Below, piece after piece: positions 1-11,588 of a stretch of 30,685 bases of DNA (its first letter is position 1; each line of letters opens with the position of its first letter). Made by a program: the position numbers and the translations under genes. Under the pieces are notes generated by a model. The model was given only the letters and a program-made list of their open reading frames with translations, searched no databases and had not been told where the DNA came from. The stretch comes from Rhizophagus sp. LPA8_4_AMF (taxonomy: Eukaryota > Glomeromycota > Glomeromycetes > Glomerales > Glomeraceae): contig JADRCO010000568.1 in the NCBI GenBank assembly GCA_021464525.1, positions 1 through 30,685 of the forward strand, in the 5' to 3' direction.

Positions 1-370
1 AAGAAGATGATCTGACTTCGGATGACGGATAGATTTGTGTAATTGCATCCGTATCAGATACGGATATGGATATCTGGATCGCTACTCTATGTTATATTAT
101 TATAAATAAAGTATTCGGAATTGTAATAGTATTGTAATATTGTATTTATAAAAAATTTTGCTGATTTTAATAATTATTATAAATTAAAATTGGAAGAAAG
201 TAAAGGATATTACAAAAAGTTTCTTAGAGTATAAACTCTTATTATGGATATAAAATTATTACTATTTGGTATATTTTATTAAAATGAATCAAACAAGCTA
301 TTTTTTTTTAATTTTTTTACAAATAAAACGCTAGTATATTACTAAATTGCTTAGCTAACTTATTAGCATA
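1..370. other. Gene-free AT-rich edge with a short palindromic cluster
   Basis: No coding region is seen. At 47-65 there is a perfect palindrome with 8-bp arms around CAG (ATCCGTAT-CAG-ATACGGAT), followed at once by further GGATAT/GATATC-like repeats up to about 80. This is richer in GC than the rest and may be the end of a repeat cut by the window edge. The remainder is plain A/T sequence. Confidence 0.5.
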
Positions 371-922
371 CAGTCAGACCTCTATATACCAATACAATAT
401 ATACCGATATTTGCTTATACTGATGATTTTCAATTTTCCCATTTTTAACTAATAAAAAAATCTTGTTATACTGATTTTTTATATGATTTCATGATATAAC
501 GTTATTCGATACTATTCCTTTGTCACCTATATAGTAATATATATGTAGAACTGATTTATATACCAATATACGTAAATGAAGTTATGCAATTTTCTCATTT
601 TCTCGCAATTCTCAATATCGGAAAAAAGAAAAGCCGTTTAAAAGCCATGAAGAATAGTTACATTAACAGGCTACATTAGATGGTTATATTATTTTTTGAT
701 TCCTAATGTAATATATTATTGATGCAATTTGTTAATAAATCTTTTGAATATTATAAATGCAGAATAAAGTCACATGTTTATATATATTAAAATATTTATA
801 CCGATATTAATCATGTTGTTTATAATAATATCGGTATATAAAATTTTTTTTATAAACTGATAATTCGATATACCGATGCTTTTTTCCCAAAACAGCAATA
901 TCGGTATATAGAGGTTTGACTG
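371..922. mobile_element. Pogo/Tigger-like non-autonomous element (MITE), 552 bp
   Basis: The left end reads CAGTCAGACCTCTATATACC and the reverse complement of the right end reads CAGTCAAACCTCTATATACC, so the terminal inverted repeats match at 19 of 20 positions. Both ends are flanked by the dinucleotide TA (369-370 and 923-924), the target duplication expected for Tc1/mariner/pogo elements. Inside each end lie about nine copies of a motif close to TATACCGATAT in both orientations, likely transposase-binding subterminal repeats. No transposase frame is visible, so it would move only with a helper element. The family name is inferred from the CAGTCAAACCTC-type end and TA target; no database was searched. 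Confidence 0.85.
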
Positions 923-1053
923 TATTTGTTATTTAAATATATTATTTTTAAACGTAGTAAAAATCAAAAAAATTTTGCAGGAAAAAAATATTTTATAAAC
1001 AATATATAAAAATTTTTATTATAAAAAACAATTTATAAATAATAATAAGAATA

Positions 1054-1127
1054 CAGTTAATTCTGGATATAACAAACCTGAACCAAACCTTTTGGAATGG
1101 CTGGTTCGTTATATCCAGGGTTGACTG
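1054..1127. mobile_element. Very small pogo-like MITE, 74 bp
   Basis: Almost the whole element is inverted repeat: the left end CAGTTAATTCTGGATATAAC is matched by CAGTCAACCCTGGATATAAC on the other strand, and the match runs on through AACC. TA flanks both ends (1052-1053 and 1128-1129). The loop between the arms is only about 20 bp. The ends share the CAGTYAA start with the larger element at 371-922 but then diverge (CTGGATATAAC against CTCTATATACC), so this is a different pogo-like subfamily. Confidence 0.8.
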
Positions 1128-1129
1128 TA

Positions 1130-2881
1130 ATAATAAAAGAAAGAAAAAAAAGCCATATTAAAAAGTCTGGTTATGGAAGTTTAATTCAATCACCGCATAT
1201 CCAGCCGGCACTATGGCATTAAGAAATTACCTATGCGACAAATATTATTTGACAAATAGGATGTCGCACATTTAAGTCCCCAGAATACTTATTAAAATAA
1301 AAAAATGTAGGGACGTGACTCGGTGACAAATGTGCAAGTCACGTGAATGAAAATTGTGATACTGATCACTTGTATATGCAAGCAATTAGACACGTGCTAT
1401 TTTTCATTTGCATTGAACATCTCAAAAATCTTTTTCGATCTAAAAATGCAAAATAACCTAACCCAAAACGTTTTATACGATAAAGAAGTCCTGTGTCGCA
1501 TGAACTTATTCAAAAAAAGGAGTGAATAATTAATTTATTAAATACCTAATATACATATTTTCCACTTATGCACAATTAGGTGTCATGCACAAAGAAACCT
1601 ATCTGGCCAAATCTTTATTCACTTTATCGAATAATACATTGGAAGTTGATTGAATATAATTTTATGTCAATTAGATATGCAAAATAATAAAGGAAAATAA
1701 CCTGCTGAATTAACATTTTTCCGATGTTCCATATTATCGTATATTATGTGATACTGCGGTTATTTGTGATACTAGCAAACTTTAGTAGATTTTGCGCCTT
1801 ATCGAATCTAGATTGAAAACAAACAAAAAAAAAAAATATTGGGGAAAATAGTACAATATCTAAAGATTAACATATTCAGATGAAGGCGACGTGGAATCAA
1901 ATTAACTTTTGGTTGGGGATTGGAAATTCTTCCCAGAAAGGACAAAAATTTTTTATGATAGCATGATGCAGTGAAATCCGTGCTTTTATTTGCTTGATTA
2001 AATGCCATTTATTTTTTTCTCCTCAAAAAAAAAAATATATATGTAATATATCACACTTTAGCTTTTGAAATCTTACTCCTGCGAATACTTTTCTGCCACG
2101 CTTTCACATTATAAACTGTACTCCACAATGAACATCTATCCCATTCTCTTTCGTGCTTCTCTTTACGTAATTCAACATTATGCTATAAACAATAGAACCA
2201 TTATCAGATTTAGCATATGTCAGACATTGCATTGTCTTTGTTTTCTGATTTTAATTGATTACCATTGTATATAATTTGATTTACGTAGCCTTTTTTTTTT
2301 CTTGTTGAACTTTCTAGTTCTGGTTAGAGTGGAAAATGTGGTGTTTGTATGTGTTACTTATGACTCATCGTACAATGAGTGTCCCTGATCTGTATCACTT
2401 ATTAATTTCACATGACTTTCATGATTTTATAATTTTTTTCCCAGAATTATAGTATTATCCTGTTGAGAATTTTACTAACGTTGGTGAAACAAAAACATTC
2501 AATTTCCCCGTTTAATCCTAATCTGCCAATAATCTGCCAATACCTAATCTTATAACGTCTTCAAAAAATAAGGGGCATGTGAAGACATTCTTCGTGTCGA
2601 CTTAGCTGAACTATGGTGTAACAATTAACACGAAACCGTTGTTCAGGGAACTTCTAACCTGTTTTTTCTACCATTTCGGCCAATCAATTTAATTATAGCT
2701 TTAGGGAGTATCTAGATCATCACCGTAAAACAGGGTCCACTTTTATTATTTATACTATCTCACCGAGAATACTTGTATAAATCCTCAGCCAAAGCTATTC
2801 TAATTCAAATACAGGCTCATATATCGGATATTGACAAAGAAGAAATAATTAAACCTTGCCATCTCGTTCTACACACGTGTC
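1130..2881. other. Intergenic region and LIS1 upstream sequence
   Basis: No gene supported. Short open frames at 1347-1529, 1808-2008 and 2065-2274 have no recognisable domain and A/T-driven composition. A small inverted repeat (ACGTGACT ... AGTCACGT, about 1313-1343) is present. The last 150 bp before the LIS1 start is less A/T-biased than the rest and probably holds its promoter and 5' leader. Confidence 0.5.
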
Positions 2882-5016
2882 ATGGCTACGATATTGTTGT
2901 CAGATCGCCAAAAGGACGAGCTGTGAGTATACTTTAATGTAGCTGCAGATTTAGAAATTTCCTTACATCTGGTTTACGATTACAAAGAAAAACAGAAATC
3001 CAGAATAGATTTCAACAAGTGCTTTGATATATCAGTCAACACGCCTTAAATTACGTTTGCCTATAAATATATATGCCACATTTGGTGTTTATTTTTTGAT
3101 GTTTCGAAGGCTTAAATCTTGACAAGATATTTAATTAGAAACGTATTAAAGAGTTTTTGTGCGATATTCATTTGTTATAATAAACAGACACAAAGCCATC
3201 CTCGATTATCTACATTCTAACGGTTATACTACTGCGTTTGATTCTCTTAAAGCGGAATCAAAACAAGAAGATTTTAATCCTGATCCTAAACAAAAATATG
3301 CCGGATTATTGGAAAAGAAATGGACTTCGGTCATCCGGTTACAAAAAAAGGTATTTAAAGTATTGTTAAGGGTATTTAAATATTAGTTGGTTATTGAAGT
3401 CTTGATATAATTCAAGATTTTGATCGCATAAAATTATAAAATTTCAAAATAAGAAAAAATCGCAAGATATTTATAGAGTTCATTCGAAAAAATGGGTATT
3501 TTTTATTCAAGATTTCATTTTATTTAAATTAATCTTTTCAATCATTTTAATTAGATTATGGACTTGGAAAATAAAATCACACAAATGCAAGAAGAGTTGA
3601 ATAATGCGCCAATTCGAAAAACAAATAGTACTGTTGACTGGGTGCCACGTGCACCAGAGAAATACTCGTTATCTAGTCATAGAAATCCCGTCACACGTGT
3701 TACGTTTCATCCGGTTTTTTCTGTAATTGCTTCCGCATCAGAAGATACTACCATAAAAATTTGGGATTATGAGACTGGTGAATTTGAAAGAACTCTTAAG
3801 GGACACACTAAAGCAGTTCAGGATATAGCTTTTGATCCAAAGGGCAATTTTTTAGGTAACTATTTTTAAATATTAATGATCTTTTGTTATATATATTTCG
3901 CGAGTTAATATACGAAATTACTTTTTATTATAGTTTCTTGTTCTGCAGATTTGACTATAAAGGTGTGGGACTTGCAGAATGATTACAAATGCGTAAAAAC
4001 ACTTTATGGTCATGATCATAGTGTTTCGTCCGTTGCGTTCTTACCATCTGGTGATATTATCATTTCTGCTTCCCGCGACAAAACAATTAAATTTTGGGAA
4101 ATGGCATCTGGGTTCGTTTTTTTTACTTATCCGAATTTATTTTAATCGGTGGTTAAAGTTTATTGACATCTTTTTTATATATATATATACAGATATTGTG
4201 TAAAAACGTACACTGGTCATTCAGAATGGGTACGGATGGTATCTCCAAGTGAGGATGGCAAATGGATTGTAACCAGTTCGAATGATCAGGTTATATTTAT
4301 TACTATTATTATTATTAAATATTTTGCTTTATGATATCTGACATGTTCCATTATCTATTAAAAGACTTCTCGACTTTGGGAGGTATCATCTGGAGAATGT
4401 AAGATGGACTTTAGAGGTCATGATCATGTTGTAGAATGTGCAATTTTTGTTCCTGTTATTGCTTATCCTTTCATACGAGAGTTGATAGGCGTAGATAAAG
4501 ATGTATGTTTATAGTTTTAACAATTCTATTAATTTATTCACTCATTTTCACTCATTTTATTTAACTTATTATTTTCTAATTACACAACAGCCAAAAGCAA
4601 CATCTAGAGATCAGCCAATTCCTGCACAATATATTGTGACCGGTTCAAGAGATAAGACAATTAAAATTTGGGACTCAACAGGTCAATGTGTAAGGACACT
4701 GGTATGTTATTTTTTATTTGAAAAATGAATTAAAGCAATTTATTATATTAAATTTATAACTTACCTATTATGATAAACATAGGTGGGTCATGATAATTGG
4801 GTACGTGGTTTAGTATTCCATCCTACTGGCAAGTATCTTCTTAGTGGATCCGATGACAAAACCATCAAAATATGGGATATGAAAACTGGACGATGCACAA
4901 AAACTCTAGAAGCGCATGCGCATTTTGTAACGTGCATCGCTTTTAATACAGGTAGCCCCGTTGTTGCAACAGGGTCTGTGGATCAAACAGTAAAAATTTG
5001 GGCTCCTTATAGATGA
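2882..5016 (+). CDS. PAC1: LIS1/PAC1 nuclear distribution protein (dynein regulator)
   Basis: LIS1 binds cytoplasmic dynein and NudE and controls minus-end-directed transport and nuclear migration along microtubules. The model has eight exons: 2882-2922, 3188-3350, 3555-3855, 3934-4111, 4193-4289, 4365-4502, 4591-4701 and 4783-5016. It closes in frame at 420 aa, the usual length. The start fits the family: [14 protein letters not shown], then a LisH dimerisation motif (about 7-39, with [13 protein letters not shown]), a short coiled coil (about 55-80, [16 protein letters not shown]) and seven WD40 repeats from about 98 to the C terminus. Repeat signatures include [25 protein letters not shown] and [13 protein letters not shown]. 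The fifth repeat carries the longer insert (about 288-310) normal for LIS1. The first exon has only 41 nt and is easily missed. Family identity is very secure; exon edges rest on splice consensus and conserved residues. Confidence 0.95.
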
Positions 5017-5365
5017 AATAATTAAAAAAATTTTTTTGTAGTTAACTGGTTATTAGGGAATATAATATATAATATTATATATATCATTAAACATAGAGCA
5101 CATTATAAAGGGTTACATTATTATATACTCCTATCGATTTTAGTCTTTGTTCTGATTCTTTTCCGTTACCTTGTATTACATAGCGTTTTCTTTTTCGTTT
5201 TTATTATTTACTTTTCCTTTGTATTTCTCATTTGGTCCAAAATTATTAATCATCCAATAGTACGTGTTGATCTGGAATCTATTTAAGGTATTAATAAACA
5301 TGCAATACCATGGAATTGTTCAATTAGTCAAGTACCCTCATCAAGTGATCGTGGAATAATTATGT

Positions 5366-5384
5366 AACCTGTTTCAAACAGGTT
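5366..5384. repeat. Perfect 9-bp inverted repeat with a 1-nt spacer
   Basis: AACCTGTTT-C-AAACAGGTT. It lies about 350 bp after the LIS1 stop and 275 bp before the transketolase start, so it could be a dyad protein-binding site or an RNA hairpin in the LIS1 3' region. Function is not known. Confidence 0.6.
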
Positions 5385-5606
5385 TCATGCGTACAAATCA
5401 AAATCATTAATAAATTATTAATAATTTAAATGTTTGAAAAATGAAAGATTAGTGTAAGTGTGCTGCTTCGACTAATTCTTATTTGTTAGTAATCGATATT
5501 ATTATTCAGCAGTTTATCAAAATCATATAAACCATATAACCAAATAAAGACATATATACGCCATGGCTTTTTAAAAAAAAATTTTTTTCTTTTTTTTTTT
5601 TTTGAC

Positions 5607-5615
5607 TATAAAAAG
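5607..5615 (+). promoter_or_regulatory. Candidate TATA box of transketolase
   Basis: TATAAAAAG sits 46 bp before the transketolase ATG, directly after a long T tract (about 5582-5603). Both are usual for strongly expressed fungal housekeeping genes. The transcription start is not known; with so short a leader the start would lie close to the ATG. Confidence 0.45.
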
Positions 5616-5660
5616 TCGGGATAAATTAACGAACCTTCGCGAATAAATTTCTTAGAAAAA

Positions 5661-8499
5661 ATGTATCAACAAATTGATCATATTGCTATTAATACTATTC
5701 GTACGCTTGCCGCGGATGTTGTAAGAAAAGCTAATTCTGGACACCCTGGTATGTTCGAATATTATTGACATTGAAATTTCGAATCTCTGGAATGAATAGC
5801 TGTACATTGGTATTTGAATAATAATTTGAAAATAAATTATCCTCTTTAGGTGCTCCCATGGGATGCGCTCCTATGACTCATGTTCTTTTCTCCAAGTTTA
5901 TCACAGCCAACCCAGAAAATCCGAAATGGGTATGTTAGTTTGCAATTGCTCTCGCAGAGATGCGATGATCATCAAATTTTGCGATTATCCGACCAGTTTT
6001 TTTTTTGAGAATTTTTTTTTTTTTGAAATTATGCGTTACATTCATTGTGATCTACTTAACCGTCTACTTAACCGTGATATACATGTGATAAAATTCATTT
6101 TTACGCGATTTTTGCTTTACATTTCTTTATTTTAGCCCAACCATGATCGTTTTGTCTTATCCAATGGTCATGGATGCGCGTTGCAGTATATCTTGCTTCA
6201 TTTACTGGGATATAATCTAACGATAGATGATTTAAAACTGTTCCGTCAAACTGATAGCAAGTAAGACCTAAATGCGAGCATAACTCATGTATAAAAACTT
6301 TACATTAAATATCTCATTCTTTTTAGGACTCCTGGTCATCCAGAATGTCACTTGACTGAAGGCATTGAAGTAACTACCGGTCCACTTGGGCAAGGTAAAT
6401 GATCACTACGCGTCATAATTTGTTAAAACGTCTTTTTAATTCTTTTTTTCGACCAATAATCGAATTGTGGTATATCTTTATTAGGTTTTAGTAATTCCGT
6501 AGGTTTGGCCATGGCCCAAGCTCATTTCGCTGCTGTTTTCAACCAACCCGGGTTTGATTTATTCACGAATCACGTTTATGTGATTGTTGGCGATGGCTGT
6601 CTTCAAGAAGGTGTTGCTTCTGAAGCGGCTTCCCTTGCAGGGTAAGCGTTTGATAGAATTTTAAATTCGACTTAAAACGATTTAATCATAATCATGAGTG
6701 CGGATCAATTTTACAGACATTTGCAACTCGGCAATCTAATCGCTCTCTATGATGATAATCACGTGTCTATCGATGGTATGTTAAATTTCAAATGGAAATT
6801 TTTTGAATTCTCCTCAAATAGAGAAGAAGATTACAATTAATCCACTAATTGTATACAATCCAATTTTACATTATAGGTGACACAGAAGTTAGTTTTACTG
6901 AAGACGTTTGTAAACGTTTCGAAGCTTACGGATGGCACACTCAAGTGGTCGCAGATGGCAATAATGATCTTGAAGGCATTACTAAAGCTATTGAAAATGC
7001 TAAGAAAGTGACAAATAAGCCTTCATTAATTAAGATTAGAACTATCATTGGCATTGGTTCAAAACATGAAGGTACTGAAAAAGTTCACGGAGCTCCATTA
7101 GCAGCTGATGATATTGTCGAAATCAAAAAGAAATACGGATTTGACCCGGAAAAATTCTTTCACGTACCTAGTGAGGTTTATGAACTTTATGGCCAATACC
7201 GTGAAAAAGGTAAAGCTGCCGAAGCTCAATGGAATGAACTATTGGAGAAATACACTGCTAAATTCCCAGAGAAGGTAATATGTTTATAGTTTTAAAGTAT
7301 CAAGATTTTAAGGTCAACTTTGTATATTAAAACGTTATTATCTAATTAACAGGGTAATGAAATCAAACGTAGATTCAGTAATAAATTGCCAGAGGGTTGG
7401 GAAAAACATCTGCCACGTTATACGCCATCTGATCCCCCAGTTGCTACAAGAAAGTTATCTGAAAATGTGTTAAATAAGATTGCTGATGCTATTCCAGAAC
7501 TTATTGGTGGTTCAGCGGATTTAACAGGCTCTAATTTAACACGTTGGAAAACGGCGATTGATTTCCAGCCCCATTCAACGGGCTTGGGTAATTATTCAGG
7601 ACGCTACATTAGATTTGGTGTTCGTGAACATGGCATGTTTGGTATAATGAATGGTCTTACTGCTTATGGAGGTTTAATCCCTTTCGGTGGTACTTTCTTG
7701 AACTTTATTAGCTATGGATTAGGATCTGTTCGATTAGCGGCTCTTTCTTCTTTTCGTGTACTTTATATAATGACTCATGATTCAATCGGTTTGGGTACGT
7801 AAATAATTACTTTATTAGCAATTAAATTTTGTTACTTATTAAAAAATGAAATTACTTTTTATATATATTTTAATAATAGGTGAGGACGGGCCTACTCATC
7901 AACCCATTGAAACAGTCGCTGGTTTACGTGCATTACCAAACATTTTGGTTTTCCGTCCAGCAGATGGCAATGAAGTATCTGGTGCTTATTTTGCAGCAAT
8001 TAGCAATCTCAATAGACCATCAGTACTTTGTCTTTCTCGACAAAATTTACCCCATTTAAAAGGATCATCTATTGAGAATACCCTTAAAGGAGGTTATGTA
8101 TTGAAAGAATGTGCGGATGCAAAAATCACTTTAACCGGTACTGGATCCGAAATTTCAATTGTAGTTGAAGCATCTAAAAAATTAGAATCTGAGGGAATTA
8201 AAACACGTATAGTATCTTTACCGTGCTTTGAACTTTTTGAAGAACAAAGCATTGAATATAAGTCGTCAGTTTTTATCGATGGTATTCCAATTTTAAGTGT
8301 TGAAGCTCTAGCAACTTTCGGATGGTCAAAATTTGCTCACGCAAATATTGGCATGCCAATTTTTGGATCTTCTGGACCTTATCAACAACTTTACAAGAAA
8401 TATGGTTTTACGGCTGAAAATATTTCCGAAAAAGCAAAGAAAACTATAGAATTTTATCAAACGACTCCTGTTCCATCGGTTATTCACAAACCTTTTTAA
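5661..8499 (+). CDS. TKL1: Transketolase (pentose phosphate pathway)
   Basis: Thiamine-diphosphate enzyme moving two-carbon ketol units between sugar phosphates in the cytosolic non-oxidative pentose phosphate pathway. Nine exons: 5661-5748, 5850-5929, 6136-6260, 6327-6394, 6485-6641, 6717-6775, 6877-7274, 7353-7794 and 7880-8499. They close in frame at 678 aa, the family length. Visible landmarks are SGHPGAPMG with His28, the TPP-binding GDGCLQEG from Gly156 through [11 protein letters not shown], the catalytic Glu417 in FGVREHGM (equivalent to yeast Glu418), and [16 protein letters not shown], which is split between exons 8 and 9. The order is N-terminal TPP domain, central pyrimidine domain from about 345, then C-terminal domain. 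There is no targeting peptide. Many introns interrupt glycine codons after the first base. All key residues are present, so the enzyme should be active. Confidence 0.96.
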
Positions 8500-8958
8500 A
8501 AAAACACGTATACGTATACGTACTACTGTTTAAGTATTACTGTTTAAGTTAAGAAACCAATTTTTGTTGTAATTTATGTAAAAATTGTAAGTTTTATATA
8601 ATAAATTTATCGCAATGATGCTTTTTAGCAATAAAAAATATATATATTATTATATATATTATTATATATATCATGATTTTAGGAATGTAATAATAGTTTA
8701 TAAATTCTTATATGGTATTCGTATAAAGTCCGTTTCTTAAATATATGATAAATTATATAATATTCTTGAATACATTTAATTAAATTCATTGTTCACACGA
8801 GTCTAACCGAATATAGCTTTTTTATTTTGATTATCTAAAATATTAAACTTGTCATCACACTTCGAATAGTTTTTATTCAATGGGTAATTGTAAATTTTTT
8901 TAAAAAAATCTTATAGAAAGTTTATATGGAAGTCTAATAAAAATTTTTGCTATTTTCG
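8500..8958. other. Transketolase-BFR2 intergenic region
   Basis: Starts with a short tandem CGTATA stretch (about 8507-8521) and two copies of TACTGTTTAAG (about 8521-8548). A possible AATAAA signal lies near 8600. AT dinucleotide tracts at about 8636-8672 follow. The BFR2 promoter must be in the last ~300 bp; no clear element is seen. Confidence 0.5.
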
Positions 8959-11289
8959 ATGGTTTTAGGAAAGAAAAAGTCTCTTACGGCACAACTAGCC
9001 GAATTATCAAATCCTACACCAATAGGTTAATACTTTATTTGCAGATTAATGATCAAATTATTAAATAAAACCATAAAATTAAATTAATCTTTTTTTTATT
9101 AAATTAATAATTCTAAAGATATTGACCCAGAAGAATTTGGGGAAACTTATCATACATATGGGTTCGATCAGAGCGATGAAGAAAATGAGGAAGTAGAAAG
9201 GGATGTAGGAAGAGAACATTATGTTACAGTTGGGTAATTATTTGATCCACTCATGATTACCATAATCGATCAATTTTTATTTATGTTCTCATATAGAATT
9301 TATGAAATTGGATTATTCTTTTTTAGAAAGAGTTCTCTTCGTCGTAACTTATTCATTTTAGATGATCCAAAGTATGTTGGAAAACGTAGTAGTAGGAAGA
9401 ATATATTTGAAAATTATTCCAATGATGAGGATGATGAAGATGCTGAGCAAAGTGAAGATGAAGACGATATAATAGACAATAAAATTGGTAATAAACATAA
9501 TAATGGAATTGAGTTACATGAGAATGAAAATATAGGAAAAAATGATAAAATATCTCCCTCCGAAGAGGGAAGCGAGGAAAGTGAAGATCAAGAATCCGAC
9601 TTTGAAAATAAAGATGGTGACGTATCATTAGAAAACGGTTTATCTGTTCAAGAAGAATTAAGGAAAATTGAAGAGGAAGAACGGTAATTTTTTATCATCG
9701 GTGAATTTAGCAATTTGTTTTTATTAATTCCCACGTTAATCTTATTTATTATAGAAATTTGTTGCATAAAATCAAACAAAATGCCCAGGAAGATATAACT
9801 AAAGGACAGCATGTTAAGACACAACTTGTAAGTACCAATAAAATTAAATCATTATCCTAACCTGATACTTATACCTTTCATTATTTAATTTCCACCAGGG
9901 ACTTTGGGATACATTTCTAGACACTCGAATTCGTCTTCAAAAGGCTGTGTCTATTGCTAATTCGTTCCCTCAAGTAACATTTCTTTGTGATTTCATACAT
10001 GAATTTATTTGTGTATGGATAATTGTTAAAAGCAGATAGTTGCTTTTGTAGAGAGATGTTTATTCAGAATTCCTTACACCAGAATCGGAGTTGGCTATTC
10101 AAGAAACACGAACAGAATTAAGGGAACTTGTAGATTCTCTTATAGATTTAAGAAAAGTATGTAATATGTAGTATGTTTACACTTTTTGATTTATTCGCAT
10201 CATCCAATATTAATCTCATATTTACAATTAGGATTTGTGTCACGAGAATAATAATATTGAAGAAATTTCAGAAAACGTTATGAATAGTCGTAAACACCAT
10301 CTTGATGATCATAATTATACTGAATACTTATGGAAAGACATGAAAGAATTATATGATCATTTTTTACCTTATCGTACACAAACTATTGATAAATGGAGCA
10401 ATAAAGTACAAATAGCTTCAGGGATATCGCTTAATAAAAGATTCAAAGCTATTAATCAAGGTGTAAATACGCAAATTGAACAAATTTTACATGATAAAGA
10501 AAGATTAACTAAAAGGACTCAATTAAAAAGAAATTCTGATAAAATATTGGGAAAGGTTTGTTCACATTTCTATTAAAAATGCCGATATAGTTTCTTTGTT
10601 TAATTATTTTTATTTCATTTTCTTTTATAGAAAGAACACGACATAGAGGATTTTGATAAAGATGTAAAAAAACACGATAAACACCTTTCAAATTACGATG
10701 TTGAAATATTTGATGATACTGATTTTTATCAACAACTTTTAAAAGAACTTATAGAAAGTCGCATGATTGATACAGGTGCTTTTAATATTTTCCATCTTTA
10801 ATAAGTACATTTTATTTATTATGAGTTATAATAACAAAAGATTAATATTGAATTGCAGATGATCCAATTGCACTTGGAATGCAATGGGCAGCAATTAGAC
10901 AAACAAAACAAAAGAAAAAACAGGTTGATACCAAAGCAAGTAAAGGGAGAAGATTAAGGTGATTTTTTAAAGATTCATTTATTTCCTTTTAGACAGATAT
11001 TTTCTTTTCATTGAACAATCTTAACAATCTTAACAATCATTTTTTTTTTGGAAAAAAATTGTTGTCTAGATATCACGTTCAAGAAAAAATACAAAATTTC
11101 ATGGTACCAATTCCAGATGGTACCTGGCATGAAGATATGATTGATGAATTATACTCCTCTTTGTTAGGTAAAAAATATGATAATAACTTAGATTCAAGTG
11201 AAAATGAAAATGAAACTATTCCAAATACAAAACAACAAAAAGAATGTACAATTGAACCTGATTTAAATGGGTTAAGAATTTTTGGGTAG
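8959..11289 (+). CDS. BFR2: BFR2/AATF (Che-1) ribosome-biogenesis protein
   Basis: Nucleolar protein of the AATF/Che-1/TRAUB family; the yeast member BFR2 is needed for 18S rRNA maturation in the small-subunit processome. Ten exons: 8959-9025, 9119-9233, 9327-9683, 9755-9827, 9899-9973, 10052-10156, 10232-10555, 10631-10775, 10859-10958 and 11070-11289, giving 526 aa. The N terminus holds the family signatures DIDPEEF, YVTVGKSSLRR and [14 protein letters not shown]. An acidic low-complexity stretch follows at about 90-175 ([14 protein letters not shown]). The AATF-Che1 domain begins near 197 ([20 protein letters not shown]), and the C-terminal TRAUB domain runs from about 398 to 480 ([17 protein letters not shown], then [13 protein letters not shown] and FMVPIP). 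The protein ends soon after, with a final NGLRIFG. All junctions fall in conserved blocks with matching phase. Identity is secure; the short exons 4-6 rest on splice consensus. Confidence 0.93.
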
Positions 11290-11588
11290 TATACCTAGTT
11301 ACTTAATTCCCTTAATAAAGTCAAAGTATTTATTATTGTAGCAGATGTTTAGGTGTACAGTAATTTATTTAAAGGTTGCGTCATATATCATTCATTAATC
11401 GATCGCGTGAATATTGCAAATTTTTGATTGGCCGGATTGGCCGGATGAATCAAGTGCTGTAAATATCAAGCGATTATCAACACCAATCAAATTTCACTAC
11501 TATTTATAAATAAAAACAATATACACCCAAGTCCCCCAAGTCCTAAGGTTCTCTGTTTTTTATGACAAAATAGTGACAAAATATATAA
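11290..11588. promoter_or_regulatory. BFR2-STN1 intergenic region with STN1 promoter
   Basis: Only 299 bp separate the BFR2 stop and the STN1 start, so 3' UTR and promoter share it. It holds a 9-bp tandem repeat with two ATTGG motifs (11426-11446), a CCAAT at about 11482 on the forward strand and a TATTTATAAAT stretch near 11500. Inverted and direct CCAAT boxes together suggest a HAP/NF-Y-type promoter; this is inference. Confidence 0.4.
11426..11446 (+). repeat. Tandem 9-bp repeat GATTGGCCG, 2.3 copies
   Basis: Two perfect adjacent copies plus GAT. Each copy has an inverted CCAAT box (ATTGG) fused to GGCCG. It lies about 145-165 bp before the STN1 ATG, where a transcription-factor site would be expected. 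Confidence 0.6.

Larger units (their letters stand above)
5017..5660. other. LIS1-transketolase intergenic region
   Basis: Contains the presumed LIS1 3' UTR, AT-rich palindromic tracts near 5060-5085, a perfect hairpin at 5366-5384 and the transketolase promoter. No gene seen. Confidence 0.6.

Noticed and set aside
1347-2274. Three short frames (1347-1529, 1808-2008, 2065-2274)
   Set aside because: No conserved motif, no splice-linked neighbours and A/T-driven residue content; treated as chance frames.
5863-6135. 90-aa forward frame in transketolase exon 2 and intron 2
   Set aside because: Wrong frame relative to the conserved APMG and [14 protein letters not shown] blocks; it mostly translates the intron.
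9353-9628. 91-aa reverse-strand frame
   Set aside because: It is the antisense shadow of the acidic Glu/Asp-rich exon 3 of BFR2; its His/Tyr/Phe-rich translation has no protein-like pattern.
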